Shown: positions 39,525 to 47,752 of the stretch, piece after piece
Position numbering within the stretch: the first letter of the stretch is position 1
Layout: each line of letters begins with the position of its first letter
Origin: UBA946 sp031550725
GTDB lineage: Bacteria > Bacillota > Clostridia > Oscillospirales > Ruminococcaceae
Assembly: GCA_031550725.1 (NCBI GenBank)
Contig: JAVBOH010000025.1
Span: 1-47,752, forward strand
Direction: 5' to 3'
Length of the DNA stretch: 47,752 nt
Position numbers and translations under genes: made by a program
The notes under the pieces: model-generated
Database searches by the model: none
What the model saw: the letters and a program-made list of their open reading frames with translations, nothing else
Told to the model about the DNA's origin: nothing

Positions 39525-39563
39525 ATGAGGGCTGTTGTTAATTCAACGGTCCTCATTTTTTTG
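39525..39563 (+). terminator. Terminator after sugar-binding lipoprotein
   Basis: ATGAGGGCTGTTG pairs with CAACGGTCCTCAT (13 bp with two G-U pairs), then TTTTTTT. Confidence 0.88.
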
Positions 39564-39596
39564 TATTGGTTTATGACGTCAATCAAGTAGGATATT

Positions 39597-39676
39597 GGGA
39601 AAACATCGTTTTTCCGAATGCTCAGGCGAACAAAGTCTGTCTGAATGAACAATTACACAAAAAGTGTAATTATTCA
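39597..39676. repeat. Second, decayed hairpin array
   Basis: Successive hairpins: 8 bp at 39597-39615 (one G-U), a weak one at 39622-39644 (TCAGGC ... CTGA), and a perfect 8-bp AATTACAC / GTGTAATT at 39651-39671, the last enclosed by TGAAT/ATTCA. Same head-to-tail style as 14513-14680 but less perfect. Intergenic, between a terminator and the vanZ-like promoter. Confidence 0.5.
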
Positions 39677-39694
39677 GCACTCATTATTTATTGG

Positions 39695-39723
39695 TTGCAA
39701 TATTTGATGATTTAAGGTATAAT
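39695..39723 (+). promoter_or_regulatory. Promoter of VanZ-like gene
   Basis: TTGCAA (39695-39700), 17-nt spacer, TATAAT (39718-39723). Confidence 0.75.
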
Positions 39724-39753
39724 TGTTATATTCGTTATGCTAGTGAGGTTATT

Positions 39754-40314
39754 ATGAAAAAGAAAATCTGTACTTTTCTGCTGTATTTTAATATAACAAT
39801 TTATATATTGCTGCTTTTGTATGCACTCTTTTTTAAGACTGTACCTATCGGTGATTTTTTTAGTGAGCGCAGGATGTTTCTGCGTTCCGTTAATTTAGTT
39901 CCGTTTCATTCTGTTAAGCTGTTTATAAACAGTCTTAGCGGTGGTTTTAAAATCCATGCTATTAATAATTTACTCGGTAATATTCTTCTTTTTGTTCCTA
40001 TGGGTGTTTATTTCGAATATTTCCGCAGGTGTTATCGTGATAAAAAGAATATCCTCATTAGTTTCTTTAGTGTTATGCTTGTTAGCGTTGCAGTTGAGAT
40101 TACACAGTATATTTTCGGACTTGGTGTTACCGATGTTGATGATGTTATTTTGAATACAATCGGTGGTTTGATTGGTATTATTGTTTTAAGAATTTTCTTT
40201 GCGATATTTAAGGATAAAATCCGAACTGCAATCATTATTGCGTCAACTATATCTGCTTTCTTGATTTTAGCAGTTATCAGCGCCGAGTTTATTATTTATG
40301 GAAGACCCATATGA
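39754..40314 (+). CDS. VanZ-like membrane protein
   Basis: 186-aa membrane protein with about five hydrophobic segments. VanZ-family signatures are clear: NLVPF in the first loop, NLLGNILLFVPMGVYF, and EITQYIFGLGVTDVDDVILNT followed by IGGLIG. The founding member raises teicoplanin resistance by an unknown mechanism; chromosomal copies like this are widespread and not by themselves resistance genes. ATG 39754 has GTGAGG upstream; the longer ORF start at 39691 overlaps the promoter and is rejected. Confidence 0.9.
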   Translation: MKKKICTFLLYFNITIYILLLLYALFFKTVPIGDFFSERRMFLRSVNLVPFHSVKLFINSLSGGFKIHAINNLLGNILLFVPMGVYFEYFRRCYRDKKNILISFFSVMLVSVAVEITQYIFGLGVTDVDDVILNTIGGLIGIIVLRIFFAIFKDKIRTAIIIASTISAFLILAVISAEFIIYGRPI

Positions 40315-40323
40315 CTTTTAATT

Positions 40324-40362
40324 GGATATCTATGGTTTATTATACCATTGATATCCTTTTCT
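40324..40362 (+). terminator. Terminator after VanZ-like gene
   Basis: GGATATC / GATATCC outer stem and ATGGT / ACCAT inner stem, then TTTTCTTTTG. Confidence 0.8.
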
Positions 40363-40395
40363 TTTGTTATTTTTTATCGAAATGTATAAAAAAGC

Positions 40396-40424
40396 TTGAA
40401 AATGCTTTGAAATTTTGTTATACT
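40396..40424 (+). promoter_or_regulatory. Promoter of GT2-TPR operon
   Basis: TTGAAA (40396-40401), 17-nt spacer, TATACT (40419-40424), extended TGT. The leader is about 43 nt. Confidence 0.78.
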
Positions 40425-40473
40425 ATAATAAATATAGATATGTTATTATCCAGTTATGAAAGGTGTCGTGGTT

Positions 40474-42732
40474 ATGTTATTAACAATAGGTATGATTGTG
40501 AAAAATGAAACAGAAAATCTGGCACGCTGTTTGGATTCCCTTGCTCCTTTACTTTCAAGCATGGATGCAGAATTGATTATTGTTGATACTGGCTCCGATG
40601 ATAATACGATTGAAATTGCTAAGAGATATACCGATGATGTTAGACATTTTGAATGGTGCAAGGATTTTGCGGCTGCTCGGAATAAATCACTTGAAAACGC
40701 TAAAGGCGAATGGTTTATGTTTCTTGATGCTGATGAATGGTTTGAGGATTGTGATGATATAATTAATTTCTTTAAATCGGGTGAATATAAAAAATATAAT
40801 GCCGCTACATATATTCAAAGGAATTATACCAAATTTAATCAAACAGATTTGTTTTATGATTATAATGCCTGCAGAATGGTTAAAAGACTGCCGCAGACAA
40901 AGTTTGTTGGCATTATTCATGAAATGCTCAATCCTATCGATACACCTGTCAAGCATTTGAAATCATTTGTACACCATTATGGTTATGCTGGTGCTGATAA
41001 TAATGACTACCAAAAGAAAAAGAGAAATATCGAACTTCTTACAAAAAAGCTGGAGCTAGAGCCTGATAATATGAACACTTATATTCAGCTTTATGATGCA
41101 TATATTGGTATGGATTTTGATAAGGCTATCGAATGCTGCAATAATGGTCTTGCTGCTAATGAAAACCGAAAGCATGATAAGCTTAAGAAATATTATGACT
41201 ATGTTTTTTTGCGTTATCTTGCTGATACATATTATCAAATGGACGATTTGGATAATGCGCAGAAATATATTGATATCTATTTCAAGCACCGCAGATCTGA
41301 TTTTGATATGCCAAAGATTGTAACCTCCGATATTGATGCTTATGCTTTGAAAACTTTTATTGCCTGCAGGACAGGACTTTCTGATATTGCCGTACCTGCT
41401 GCTTTAAAATATAATGAGCTTTATGATGGCTATAAAAAGGGTATGTATAAAACCCCTGAATGCGATGTTGCAGGCCCAAGATTTTTTAATAATATGATAC
41501 TTTTGAATTTAAACGGCATGATTATCGAATTGCTTTGCAGCCTTCAGCAATATTCGGATGCTGTGAAGTTCCGTAAATATATCCCGTATGTTGATGTTAT
41601 TGAGCGTTTTGAACAGAGAATTTTCGATTTGAGAATAAGGCAAGATATTAAAATTGCCATGAAATTAAAGGATGATACGATTATGGCTGATATAAAAAAA
41701 CAATTAAATGCTTACCCTGATAAACTGGATGGTCTTGATAAAATTATTGCTGATACCGAGCTTGAATGTTTAATAGAGCAGGATGCTGTTGTGACTGAAA
41801 GCGATATTCGTAAATATACCGATAATTATGAAAAGCTGCCTGTCGAGTTGGCTGATTTAATCTATATAGCTTTAAAAAATTCACTTCCGGTTTCAGAGCT
41901 TGCACAAAAGGTTGATATTGATAACTTTGCTGTGTATTATAATGCCATGAAAAACAAGGATGATTTACTTCGTGTGTTTATGGCTTATTTTGAAGTTGAC
42001 AGGGATAATGTTTCTGAGCTTGAATCTGCATGGTTTGCAGGGATTGCTTACTTTTTCATCGTTAATGATGTTCCGATGAATGATATGATGATAGTATCTG
42101 TTTTTGTTATGTATGCTAGTCTTATGATGGACTATATGGCTGCTGTTTATAATGATGCTTATATTAATGATGAAAATGCTGTTTGTTTCCCGAAAGAAAT
42201 TCAAATTGGCTATTACAGTTATTTTTCTGCGGTTGCTTTTGATGAGGGTGATGCTCCAAAAAGTGTTGAATATCTCAAAAAGGCTGCTTTGATTGATAAC
42301 AGGCTCAAAAATGTTGTTGTCAGTATGGGCAGTGTATTTAAGCTTAATTCTGAAAAAAAAGCAGATGCGAATGCAAACAGCTCCAATGTTCCAATGTCTG
42401 AATTTGAGATGTTAGCTAAACAAGTTAAAGATAATATCCGTGGGTTTATTGCTAAGGGTGATAAGATGGCTGCTATGGAGCTTATTAACTCCTATAAGGA
42501 ATTAAATCCTAACGACCCTGAAATTGATGTGCTTATAAATGAAATCAATCCGCAAAGCGCTGCTGATGCAAAAGCAGAATTTGAGATTCTAGCCAAGCAG
42601 GTTAAGGATAATATTTGCAGATTTATCTCACAGGGAAATAAAAAAGCTGCTTTAGAGCTTATCTCCTCATATAAAGAATTAAATCCTAATGACCCCGAAA
42701 TTGAATCGCTTATTTTTATGGCTGGCTGTTAA
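40474..42732 (+). CDS. GT2 glycosyltransferase with TPR region (paralogue 1)
   Basis: 752-aa cytoplasmic glycosyltransferase. Residues 1-about 235 are a GT-A domain of family 2: TIGMIVKNE, IIVDTGSDDNTIEIA, DFAAARNKS, the DxD motif in FLDADEW, and HEMLN/HHYGYAG at the end. The rest is helical, with TPR-like repeats near 195-260. The layout resembles SunS (peptide Cys glycosyltransferase) and GT2-TPR enzymes tied to flagellin or surface glycosylation; acceptor unknown. The C-terminus has a 59-codon tandem duplication (42400-42576 and 42577 onward; FEMLAKQVKDN / FEILAKQVKDN, each ending ELNPNDPEI). ATG 40474 follows AAAGGTG at 8 nt and matches the paralogues' starts. Confidence 0.88.
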   Translation: MLLTIGMIVKNETENLARCLDSLAPLLSSMDAELIIVDTGSDDNTIEIAKRYTDDVRHFEWCKDFAAARNKSLENAKGEWFMFLDADEWFEDCDDIINFFKSGEYKKYNAATYIQRNYTKFNQTDLFYDYNACRMVKRLPQTKFVGIIHEMLNPIDTPVKHLKSFVHHYGYAGADNNDYQKKKRNIELLTKKLELEPDNMNTYIQLYDAYIGMDFDKAIECCNNGLAANENRKHDKLKKYYDYVFLRYLADTYYQMDDLDNAQKYIDIYFKHRRSDFDMPKIVTSDIDAYALKTFIACRTGLSDIAVPAALKYNELYDGYKKGMYKTPECDVAGPRFFNNMILLNLNGMIIELLCSLQQYSDAVKFRKYIPYVDVIERFEQRIFDLRIRQDIKIAMKLKDDTIMADIKKQLNAYPDKLDGLDKIIADTELECLIEQDAVVTESDIRKYTDNYEKLPVELADLIYIALKNSLPVSELAQKVDIDNFAVYYNAMKNKDDLLRVFMAYFEVDRDNVSELESAWFAGIAYFFIVNDVPMNDMMIVSVFVMYASLMMDYMAAVYNDAYINDENAVCFPKEIQIGYYSYFSAVAFDEGDAPKSVEYLKKAALIDNRLKNVVVSMGSVFKLNSEKKADANANSSNVPMSEFEMLAKQVKDNIRGFIAKGDKMAAMELINSYKELNPNDPEIDVLINEINPQSAADAKAEFEILAKQVKDNICRFISQGNKKAALELISSYKELNPNDPEIESLIFMAGC
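42400..42711 (+). repeat. Tandem 59-codon repeat in GT2 paralogue 1
   Basis: Two copies with a 177-nt period, starting at 42400 and 42577, encode a short helical pair (AKQVKDNI ... SYKELNPNDPEI). Paralogues 2 and 3 keep a single copy at their C-termini. Confidence 0.85.
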
Positions 42733-42778
42733 GCTTTTATGCGATTGATAAACAATTATAGAAAAAAGGATAATAAAT

Positions 42779-45001
42779 ATGATTCTTACTATTGGTATGA
42801 TTGTGAAAAATGAGGGGGATAAGCTGCAAAAATGTCTTGAATCCCTCACACATTTAAGAAATGCTGTTAGCTCGGAGCTTGTTATTGTTGATACAGGCTC
42901 GACTGACAATACCGTCCAGATTGCGAAAAGTTTCACAGATGATGTACGGACTTTTGAATGGTGTAATGATTTTTCTGCCGCCCGCAACAAGTCTATGAAA
43001 AATGCCAATGGTGAATGGTTCATGTTCATTGATGCGGATGAATGGTTTGAGAATTCTGACGAATTAATTAACTTTTTTATATCGGGTGAATATAAAAAAT
43101 ATAACTCTGCATCATATATTGTCAGAAACCATGCCGATGTTAATATTAATGGTGGTTTTGTCGATTTTGAAGCACCAAGGCTTGTTAAAATTATGCCTAA
43201 AACAAGGTTTGTTAATAGAATTCACGAGAAGTTAAATACTTATTGTGCACCTATTAAAAAGCTGTCCTCTTTTGTTCATCATTTCGGATATATTGATGTC
43301 AATGCAGGTGATCAGGATAAAAAAAGAAAGCGTAATGAGGAATTACTGCTAAAGTGCCTTGAGGATGAGCCGAAAAATCCACAGCTTTATGTTCAGCTTT
43401 TTAACTGCTATTTTACATATGACAACGAGCTTGCGGTTAAATATGCAAGAAAAGGTATTGAGGTTAATAAAGCAGTTAATCAAAACAGATACTATGAATA
43501 TGTTTTCCTAAAGCTTATTGCACTTGCTTATAAAAATAGTAATAAATATGAGCAGGTTATTGATACTATTAATGAATATCATAACAAAAAGTCTGTTGAC
43601 AGAAATGTTAACAGGGTTCTTGCCAATGATATTGATATTGCAGATGTTGAGGTTTATACTCATTATGATATGGGTAATACCGAACAAACTGTTTCCGCTT
43701 GCATTAAATATAATTCTGCCTATAAAAACTATATTCTTGGCAAATATACTGCCTCAGAGGTTTCAGTTGACCCTGTCAGAGCGGGCAATGATGCGGAATA
43801 TGTAAATGTTAATATCATTTATTTTGAACAGCTTTGCAAGCTTAATAAAATGCATGATGCGCTTTTGGTGCTTGATAGGGTTTCTTATCAGAATATAATT
43901 AAATATACAGGAAACAAATATATCGCTAAGATTATTGAACTTATTATTGATATGGTGAAAAAACTTTCTGATTATCATATAATATCAGATTTATTTGAAA
44001 AGTTTAGCTTTGATGCCAACTTGCAGCGTACACTTGAGGGGATTATTCTTTCAAGAATATTTGTAAATGCAGGTGCTGATAAAGATTTATTGCGTGGAAT
44101 GGTTAAGAGTGTAAATATGGACTCTATGACCGTCAGCTTTAGTCAGATTATTAAGCTTTATTATTCCTTGTTCTGTGATGATAATTATATTGCTAATGCT
44201 AACTATTATGCAAATGAGTTTGATGTTCTGCCTGAATATTTGGCTGATGCGGTTTGGATTGCTGTTAAATGCGGCAATAGCTTTGATATCGGACTTTTAC
44301 TTAAAAGGATAAATCATAGACATATTAATGAATATATTTCTTCAATGAATTTCATTACTCCATTTACTGTGGATTTAATTGATTTTATGGCAGGATATAA
44401 TCGTGTTAATGCTTTGACATTGCGGTTAATATCAGAATTTGCAGAGGGGTTACTGAACTGCGGAAAGCTTGATGATACTCTTATTGTTGATTTATTCAGA
44501 CAATATTCGCTTTTGAATTTTGATTATATTAATATGATTTGCAAGCAGGAACTTTTGACTGACGAGAAAATTGTGTTTTTACCGAAATGGCATAAAAAAG
44601 GCTACTATTGCTATATGGCTTGCAAGGGGTTTGATAATAATGATACAAAAACCTGCATTAACTATATGAGAAAAGCAGCACTGATTGACATTAGCTTGAA
44701 AAATGTTGTTTCTGCTATGGGTAATGTTGCTCGTAATACGACAGCTAATAATATTCAGCTTGCGCAATCTATGCAAACTGAAAAGGTTACACAGCCTGCT
44801 GCTGTAATAGAACAGGCGGCAGCATCTGAACAAGATGAAACTGCTGAATTCGAAATGTTAAGCAAGCGTATTAAAGACAATATAAAAGTGCTTATTGCCA
44901 GAGGTGATAAAGCATCGGCACAGGAGCTTTTTAATTCATATAAGGAATTAAACCCTGCTGACCCTGAAATTGTAACCCTCAGCTTTAAAATTAATCGTTA
45001 A
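42779..45001 (+). CDS. GT2 glycosyltransferase with TPR region (paralogue 2)
   Basis: 740-aa paralogue of the preceding gene, 46 nt downstream. GT-A signatures: TIGMIVKNEGDKL, VIVDTGSTDNTVQIAKSF, DFSAARNKSMKNA, FIDADEWFEN, and RIHEKLN followed by FVHHFGY. The long C-terminal part is helical with weak TPR-like character and ends in one copy of the KRIKDNI ... SYKELNPADPEI module, preceded by an Ala/Gln-rich linker. Identical start sequence to paralogue 3 (ATGATTCTTACTATTGGTAT). Likely co-transcribed and perhaps acting on related acceptors or successive sugars. Confidence 0.88.
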   Translation: MILTIGMIVKNEGDKLQKCLESLTHLRNAVSSELVIVDTGSTDNTVQIAKSFTDDVRTFEWCNDFSAARNKSMKNANGEWFMFIDADEWFENSDELINFFISGEYKKYNSASYIVRNHADVNINGGFVDFEAPRLVKIMPKTRFVNRIHEKLNTYCAPIKKLSSFVHHFGYIDVNAGDQDKKRKRNEELLLKCLEDEPKNPQLYVQLFNCYFTYDNELAVKYARKGIEVNKAVNQNRYYEYVFLKLIALAYKNSNKYEQVIDTINEYHNKKSVDRNVNRVLANDIDIADVEVYTHYDMGNTEQTVSACIKYNSAYKNYILGKYTASEVSVDPVRAGNDAEYVNVNIIYFEQLCKLNKMHDALLVLDRVSYQNIIKYTGNKYIAKIIELIIDMVKKLSDYHIISDLFEKFSFDANLQRTLEGIILSRIFVNAGADKDLLRGMVKSVNMDSMTVSFSQIIKLYYSLFCDDNYIANANYYANEFDVLPEYLADAVWIAVKCGNSFDIGLLLKRINHRHINEYISSMNFITPFTVDLIDFMAGYNRVNALTLRLISEFAEGLLNCGKLDDTLIVDLFRQYSLLNFDYINMICKQELLTDEKIVFLPKWHKKGYYCYMACKGFDNNDTKTCINYMRKAALIDISLKNVVSAMGNVARNTTANNIQLAQSMQTEKVTQPAAVIEQAAASEQDETAEFEMLSKRIKDNIKVLIARGDKASAQELFNSYKELNPADPEIVTLSFKINR

Positions 45002-45040
45002 AATGAGATGTAAAAAGTTTATAAAGAAAAGGATTATGCT

Positions 45041-47206
45041 ATGATTCTTACTATTGGTATGATTGTTAAAAATGAGGCTGATAAACTTGAAAAATGCCTG
45101 CTGTCACTTAAACCGCTGCGTGATGCTGTCAGCTCGGAATTGATTATTGTTGATACAGGCTCAACTGACAATACTGTTCAGATTGCCCAAAAATTTACTG
45201 ATGATGTCAGATATTTTGAATGGTGCAAGGATTTTTCTGCTGCTCGTAACAAATCCATGGAAGATGCCAAGGGTGAATGGTTTATGTTTATTGATGCGGA
45301 TGAATGGTTCGAAAATACTGACGAATTAATTAGCTTTTTTGCTTCCGGTGAATATAAGAGATATAATTCTGCAACTTATATTCAAAGGAATTATACATCC
45401 ACTAATATTAATGGTCATTACTTGGATTTTGATGCATTAAGATTAACCAAAATTTTACCTGATACAAAATTTGTTGATAAAATTCATGAATGGCTGAATA
45501 CTACTGCTGAACCAATTAAAAAGATATCCTCCTTTGCTCATCATTTTGGTTATGCTGAGGTTAATGATGGTGACAGAGAAAATAAAAGAAAACGCAATGA
45601 AGAACTTCTCCTTAAAAGCCTTGAGGAGAATGACAAAAAGGTTTCTCTTTATTTTCAGCTTTTTGACTGCTATTATGGTGTGGATAACAACAGCGCTGTT
45701 ATGTATGCACGAAAAGGCATTAAGGTTAACAAGGAGCTTAATTATAATATTTATGGTGAGTATGTTTTCTTGAAATTAATCGCTTGTGCTTATTTAACCG
45801 ATAAAAAATATGATGAGGTTTTAGAGATTGTAAGCGAATACTATTTAAAAAGAAATAATAACAGGGATATTGAAAGATTTATTGCAACCGATGTTGATAT
45901 TGCTGCTATTGATGCATATGCTAACCATGAGCTTGGTAATTCCGAAAAAGCTATATCCGCCTGCATCAAGTTTAATAATACTTATACTTCTTTTAAAGCT
46001 GGCAAACATTCGATGGCTGAGGTTTTGATGAGTGCTGTTAGATATGCAAATGAAACTGAGCGTGTGAATATTAACATCATTTACTTTAAAGAACTTTTCA
46101 AGCTTTCAAAAACCCGTGATGCCATGGTTGTGCTTAAAAGGCTGACTGTCGAAAATATTATAAAGTATACAGGCTACAGATATGCCGAACAAGTTATCGG
46201 ATATGTACTCGATATAATTCAGAAAAATTCTGATTATGTGGGTATGTCTGAATTGTTTCATTCGATGAAATTTGATGAAAAGCTTACTTCTATATTTGAA
46301 CATTCTGTTGTTTCAAGATTTTATAGTGAAAATGGTGCTGATACTAGATTGATACAAGGTATTGTAAAAAATGTCAGTACTGATTTAATGACGGAGCGTT
46401 TTAATCAGAGTATAAAGCTTTATTATAATTTGTTCTGTGCTGATATTAAAAATGTGGATTTTACCTGTTATACTGATAGCTTTGATGTTCTGCCTGAATA
46501 TCTTGCTGATGTTATCTGGCTTTCTATAAAACGTGGCAATGAAAATGAATTTAAGCAGATATTAAAAATTGTGAGTGTTGATAATATTAATGCTTATATT
46601 AACTCTATGCTTGTTGTTTCAGAATTTGCTGTTGATTTTATAGGGTATATGAAAAATCATAGCTGTGAAGATATCATTTCAAAGTATCTTATGATTAAAC
46701 TTTCAGAAACTATTATATATAGTGAAAAAATTAATGACGAGGTTACTATTGATTTGTTCAGACAATTTTCCAAGGTTAACTTTGAGTATTTATGCTTGGT
46801 TTGCCGACCGGAATATATTAATGATGATAAAATCGAGGCACTTCCATCAGAAAACAAAAAGAGCTACTATTGTTATATGGCTTGTAAGGCTTTTGATATG
46901 AACGATGTCAAGCTATGCACTCATTATATGAGAAAAGCCGCATTACTTGATATCAGACTTAAAAAGGTGGTTTCGGCTATGAGCAATGTTTCTTCCGATG
47001 CAAAGGTTTATGGGCAAGGTGTTACTGCCGAACAGGCTGAGTTTGATATGCTAAGCAGACGTATTAAGGATAATATTATTGAGTATATTTCTGTCGGCGA
47101 TAATGTTTCTGCATCAAAGCTGTTGTTCGAATATTCACAAATTAACCCTAATGATAAGACTATTAATGAATTAAGCAAAATGATTAATGCTATTATTGTT
47201 GACTGA
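45041..47206 (+). CDS. GT2 glycosyltransferase with TPR region (paralogue 3)
   Basis: 721-aa third member, 39 nt after paralogue 2. It keeps VDTGSTDNTVQIAQKF, WCKDFSAARNKSMEDAKGEW, FIDADEWFENTDEL and KIHEWLN / HHFGYAE, so the catalytic domain looks intact. It is closer to paralogue 2 than to 1. The C-terminal module is present in single copy but diverged (RRIKDNI ... YSQINPND). Divergence is highest in the middle helical half, which may set acceptor specificity. Shine-Dalgarno AAAAGGATT precedes ATG 45041. Confidence 0.88.
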   Translation: MILTIGMIVKNEADKLEKCLLSLKPLRDAVSSELIIVDTGSTDNTVQIAQKFTDDVRYFEWCKDFSAARNKSMEDAKGEWFMFIDADEWFENTDELISFFASGEYKRYNSATYIQRNYTSTNINGHYLDFDALRLTKILPDTKFVDKIHEWLNTTAEPIKKISSFAHHFGYAEVNDGDRENKRKRNEELLLKSLEENDKKVSLYFQLFDCYYGVDNNSAVMYARKGIKVNKELNYNIYGEYVFLKLIACAYLTDKKYDEVLEIVSEYYLKRNNNRDIERFIATDVDIAAIDAYANHELGNSEKAISACIKFNNTYTSFKAGKHSMAEVLMSAVRYANETERVNINIIYFKELFKLSKTRDAMVVLKRLTVENIIKYTGYRYAEQVIGYVLDIIQKNSDYVGMSELFHSMKFDEKLTSIFEHSVVSRFYSENGADTRLIQGIVKNVSTDLMTERFNQSIKLYYNLFCADIKNVDFTCYTDSFDVLPEYLADVIWLSIKRGNENEFKQILKIVSVDNINAYINSMLVVSEFAVDFIGYMKNHSCEDIISKYLMIKLSETIIYSEKINDEVTIDLFRQFSKVNFEYLCLVCRPEYINDDKIEALPSENKKSYYCYMACKAFDMNDVKLCTHYMRKAALLDIRLKKVVSAMSNVSSDAKVYGQGVTAEQAEFDMLSRRIKDNIIEYISVGDNVSASKLLFEYSQINPNDKTINELSKMINAIIVD

Positions 47207-47480
47207 TGTGTAATGGTTATGTAACCCGTATCGCTTAATTGTAACTGTTTTGTTCTTGATTTTATAATGGTTAACATTTATAATAGTAGTATAGTTCATT
47301 TGGAAAAAGTTTATTGTAATATTCTTTGTACTTATGGTTAGATTATTATTGTAAATCGTATTCATGGTCATGCTTTTTAAAGCGGTTGTTAAGTTTGGCT
47401 GCCGCTTGTCGTCATAAAAAGCTTTGGCATGAGTATGTTTATATATATATTCTCTAGTTGGTTTTATATCCAGTGGAGAA
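47207..47480 (+). other. Untranslated 3' region with three-tier stem
   Basis: No gene. Within it, 47368-47432 has nested complementary pairs: TCATGC/GCATGA, CTTTTTA/TAAAAAG and AAGCGG/CCGCTT, a 65-nt candidate structured RNA between the GT stop and its terminator. Otherwise AT-rich. Confidence 0.4.
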
Positions 47481-47522
47481 ATCCGCAAATTCGGCTGGAA
47501 ACGAATTTGCGGATATTTTTTT
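47481..47522 (+). terminator. Terminator after GT2 operon
   Basis: Perfect 13-bp stem ATCCGCAAATTCG / CGAATTTGCGGAT, 8-nt loop, then ATTTTTTTG. Lies 275 nt past the last stop. Confidence 0.9.
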
Positions 47523-47621
47523 GATTGTGATAATATGTTGTATATGATTTATATTTTTACGACATAATATGAGGTTATATTATGTATTACTGCTAAATCT
47601 GATTAATTTTGCAAAACCCCC

Positions 47622-47650
47622 TTGACAAAAGGCAAAAAAAAGCGTATAAT
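47622..47650 (+). promoter_or_regulatory. Consensus promoter at window end
   Basis: TTGACA (47622-47627), 17-nt spacer, TATAAT (47645-47650). About 95 nt of purine-rich leader follow to the window edge (47651-47752), with no certain gene start; an 8-codon ORF from the ATG at 47696 is not convincing. The downstream gene lies beyond the window. Confidence 0.85.
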
Positions 47651-47752
47651 AAATAAGCTGTCAAACGGAAGGCACTGGAACAGAGCAGAAGAAGAATGGC
47701 AGCGAAGAAAATATCGTATATATGAGTTCAAAAATATTTTAGAAAAGGTATT

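Noticed and set aside
39754..40314. Glycopeptide-resistance determinant
   Set aside because: VanZ-like family only; no vanHAX or regulatory genes, and chromosomal VanZ-like proteins are common.
47651..47752. T-box leader or small peptide gene at the window end
   Set aside because: No T-box motif; the 8-codon ORF at 47696 lacks a good ribosome-binding site.

Overview
The window is a low-G+C chromosomal segment of an anaerobic Clostridia bacterium. It is most like the Ruminococcus-type Oscillospiraceae. This rests on S10/spc/alpha operon order, a zinc-ribbon S14, a zinc-free S4, a KOW-domain RNA-binding gene between map and infA, an HsfB-type [FeFe]-hydrogenase domain, many lipoproteins with Ser/Thr-rich linkers, and frequent GTG/TTG starts. 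No database was searched, so the taxonomy is inference.

Positions 1-11.4 kb hold the ribosomal supercluster on the + strand: the end of rplP, then rpmC, rpsQ, rplN, rplX, rplE, rpsN, rpsH, rplF, rplR, rpsE, rpmD, rplO, secY, adk, map, a KOW protein, infA, rpmJ, rpsM, rpsK, rpsD, rpoA and rplQ, ending at a strong terminator. Codon choice changes sharply inside rplN, so the first 0.9 kb looks like a different genome from the rest. Two spacers in the operon carry strong hairpins.

Positions 11.4-24.3 kb hold pdp (pyrimidine-nucleoside phosphorylase), a zinc-ribbon protein with a Cys-rich acidic tail, an unknown lipoprotein whose 5' leader contains a remarkable array of six perfect hairpins, a transmembrane chemoreceptor, an orphan metal-chelate/cobalamin-type binding lipoprotein, a cell-anchored GH3 beta-glucosidase, and an operon of four lipoproteins, three of which share one N-terminal export cassette.

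Positions 24.3-37.7 kb hold a CE2-type esterase, metG, a membrane protein, a cysteine desulfurase-thiI pair, a fusion of an HsfB-like [FeFe]-hydrogenase domain with a chemoreceptor signalling domain (the most interesting gene here), an iscU-nifS pair, rnhA, an AAA ATPase and a GNAT acetyltransferase. The two desulfurase modules serve tRNA thiolation/thiamine and Fe-S assembly respectively; they flank a protein that needs several Fe-S clusters.

Positions 37.7-47.75 kb hold an orphan sugar-binding lipoprotein with a cre/LacI-like site in its leader, a VanZ-like protein, and three tandem paralogous GT2-TPR glycosyltransferases of about 720-750 residues, followed by a structured 3' region, a terminator and a consensus promoter for a gene beyond the window.

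Promoters are unusually uniform: most pair a TTGACA-like -35 with a TATAAT-like -10 over a 17-nt spacer, often with an extended TGN. No tRNA, rRNA, CRISPR, transposase or phage gene was seen.
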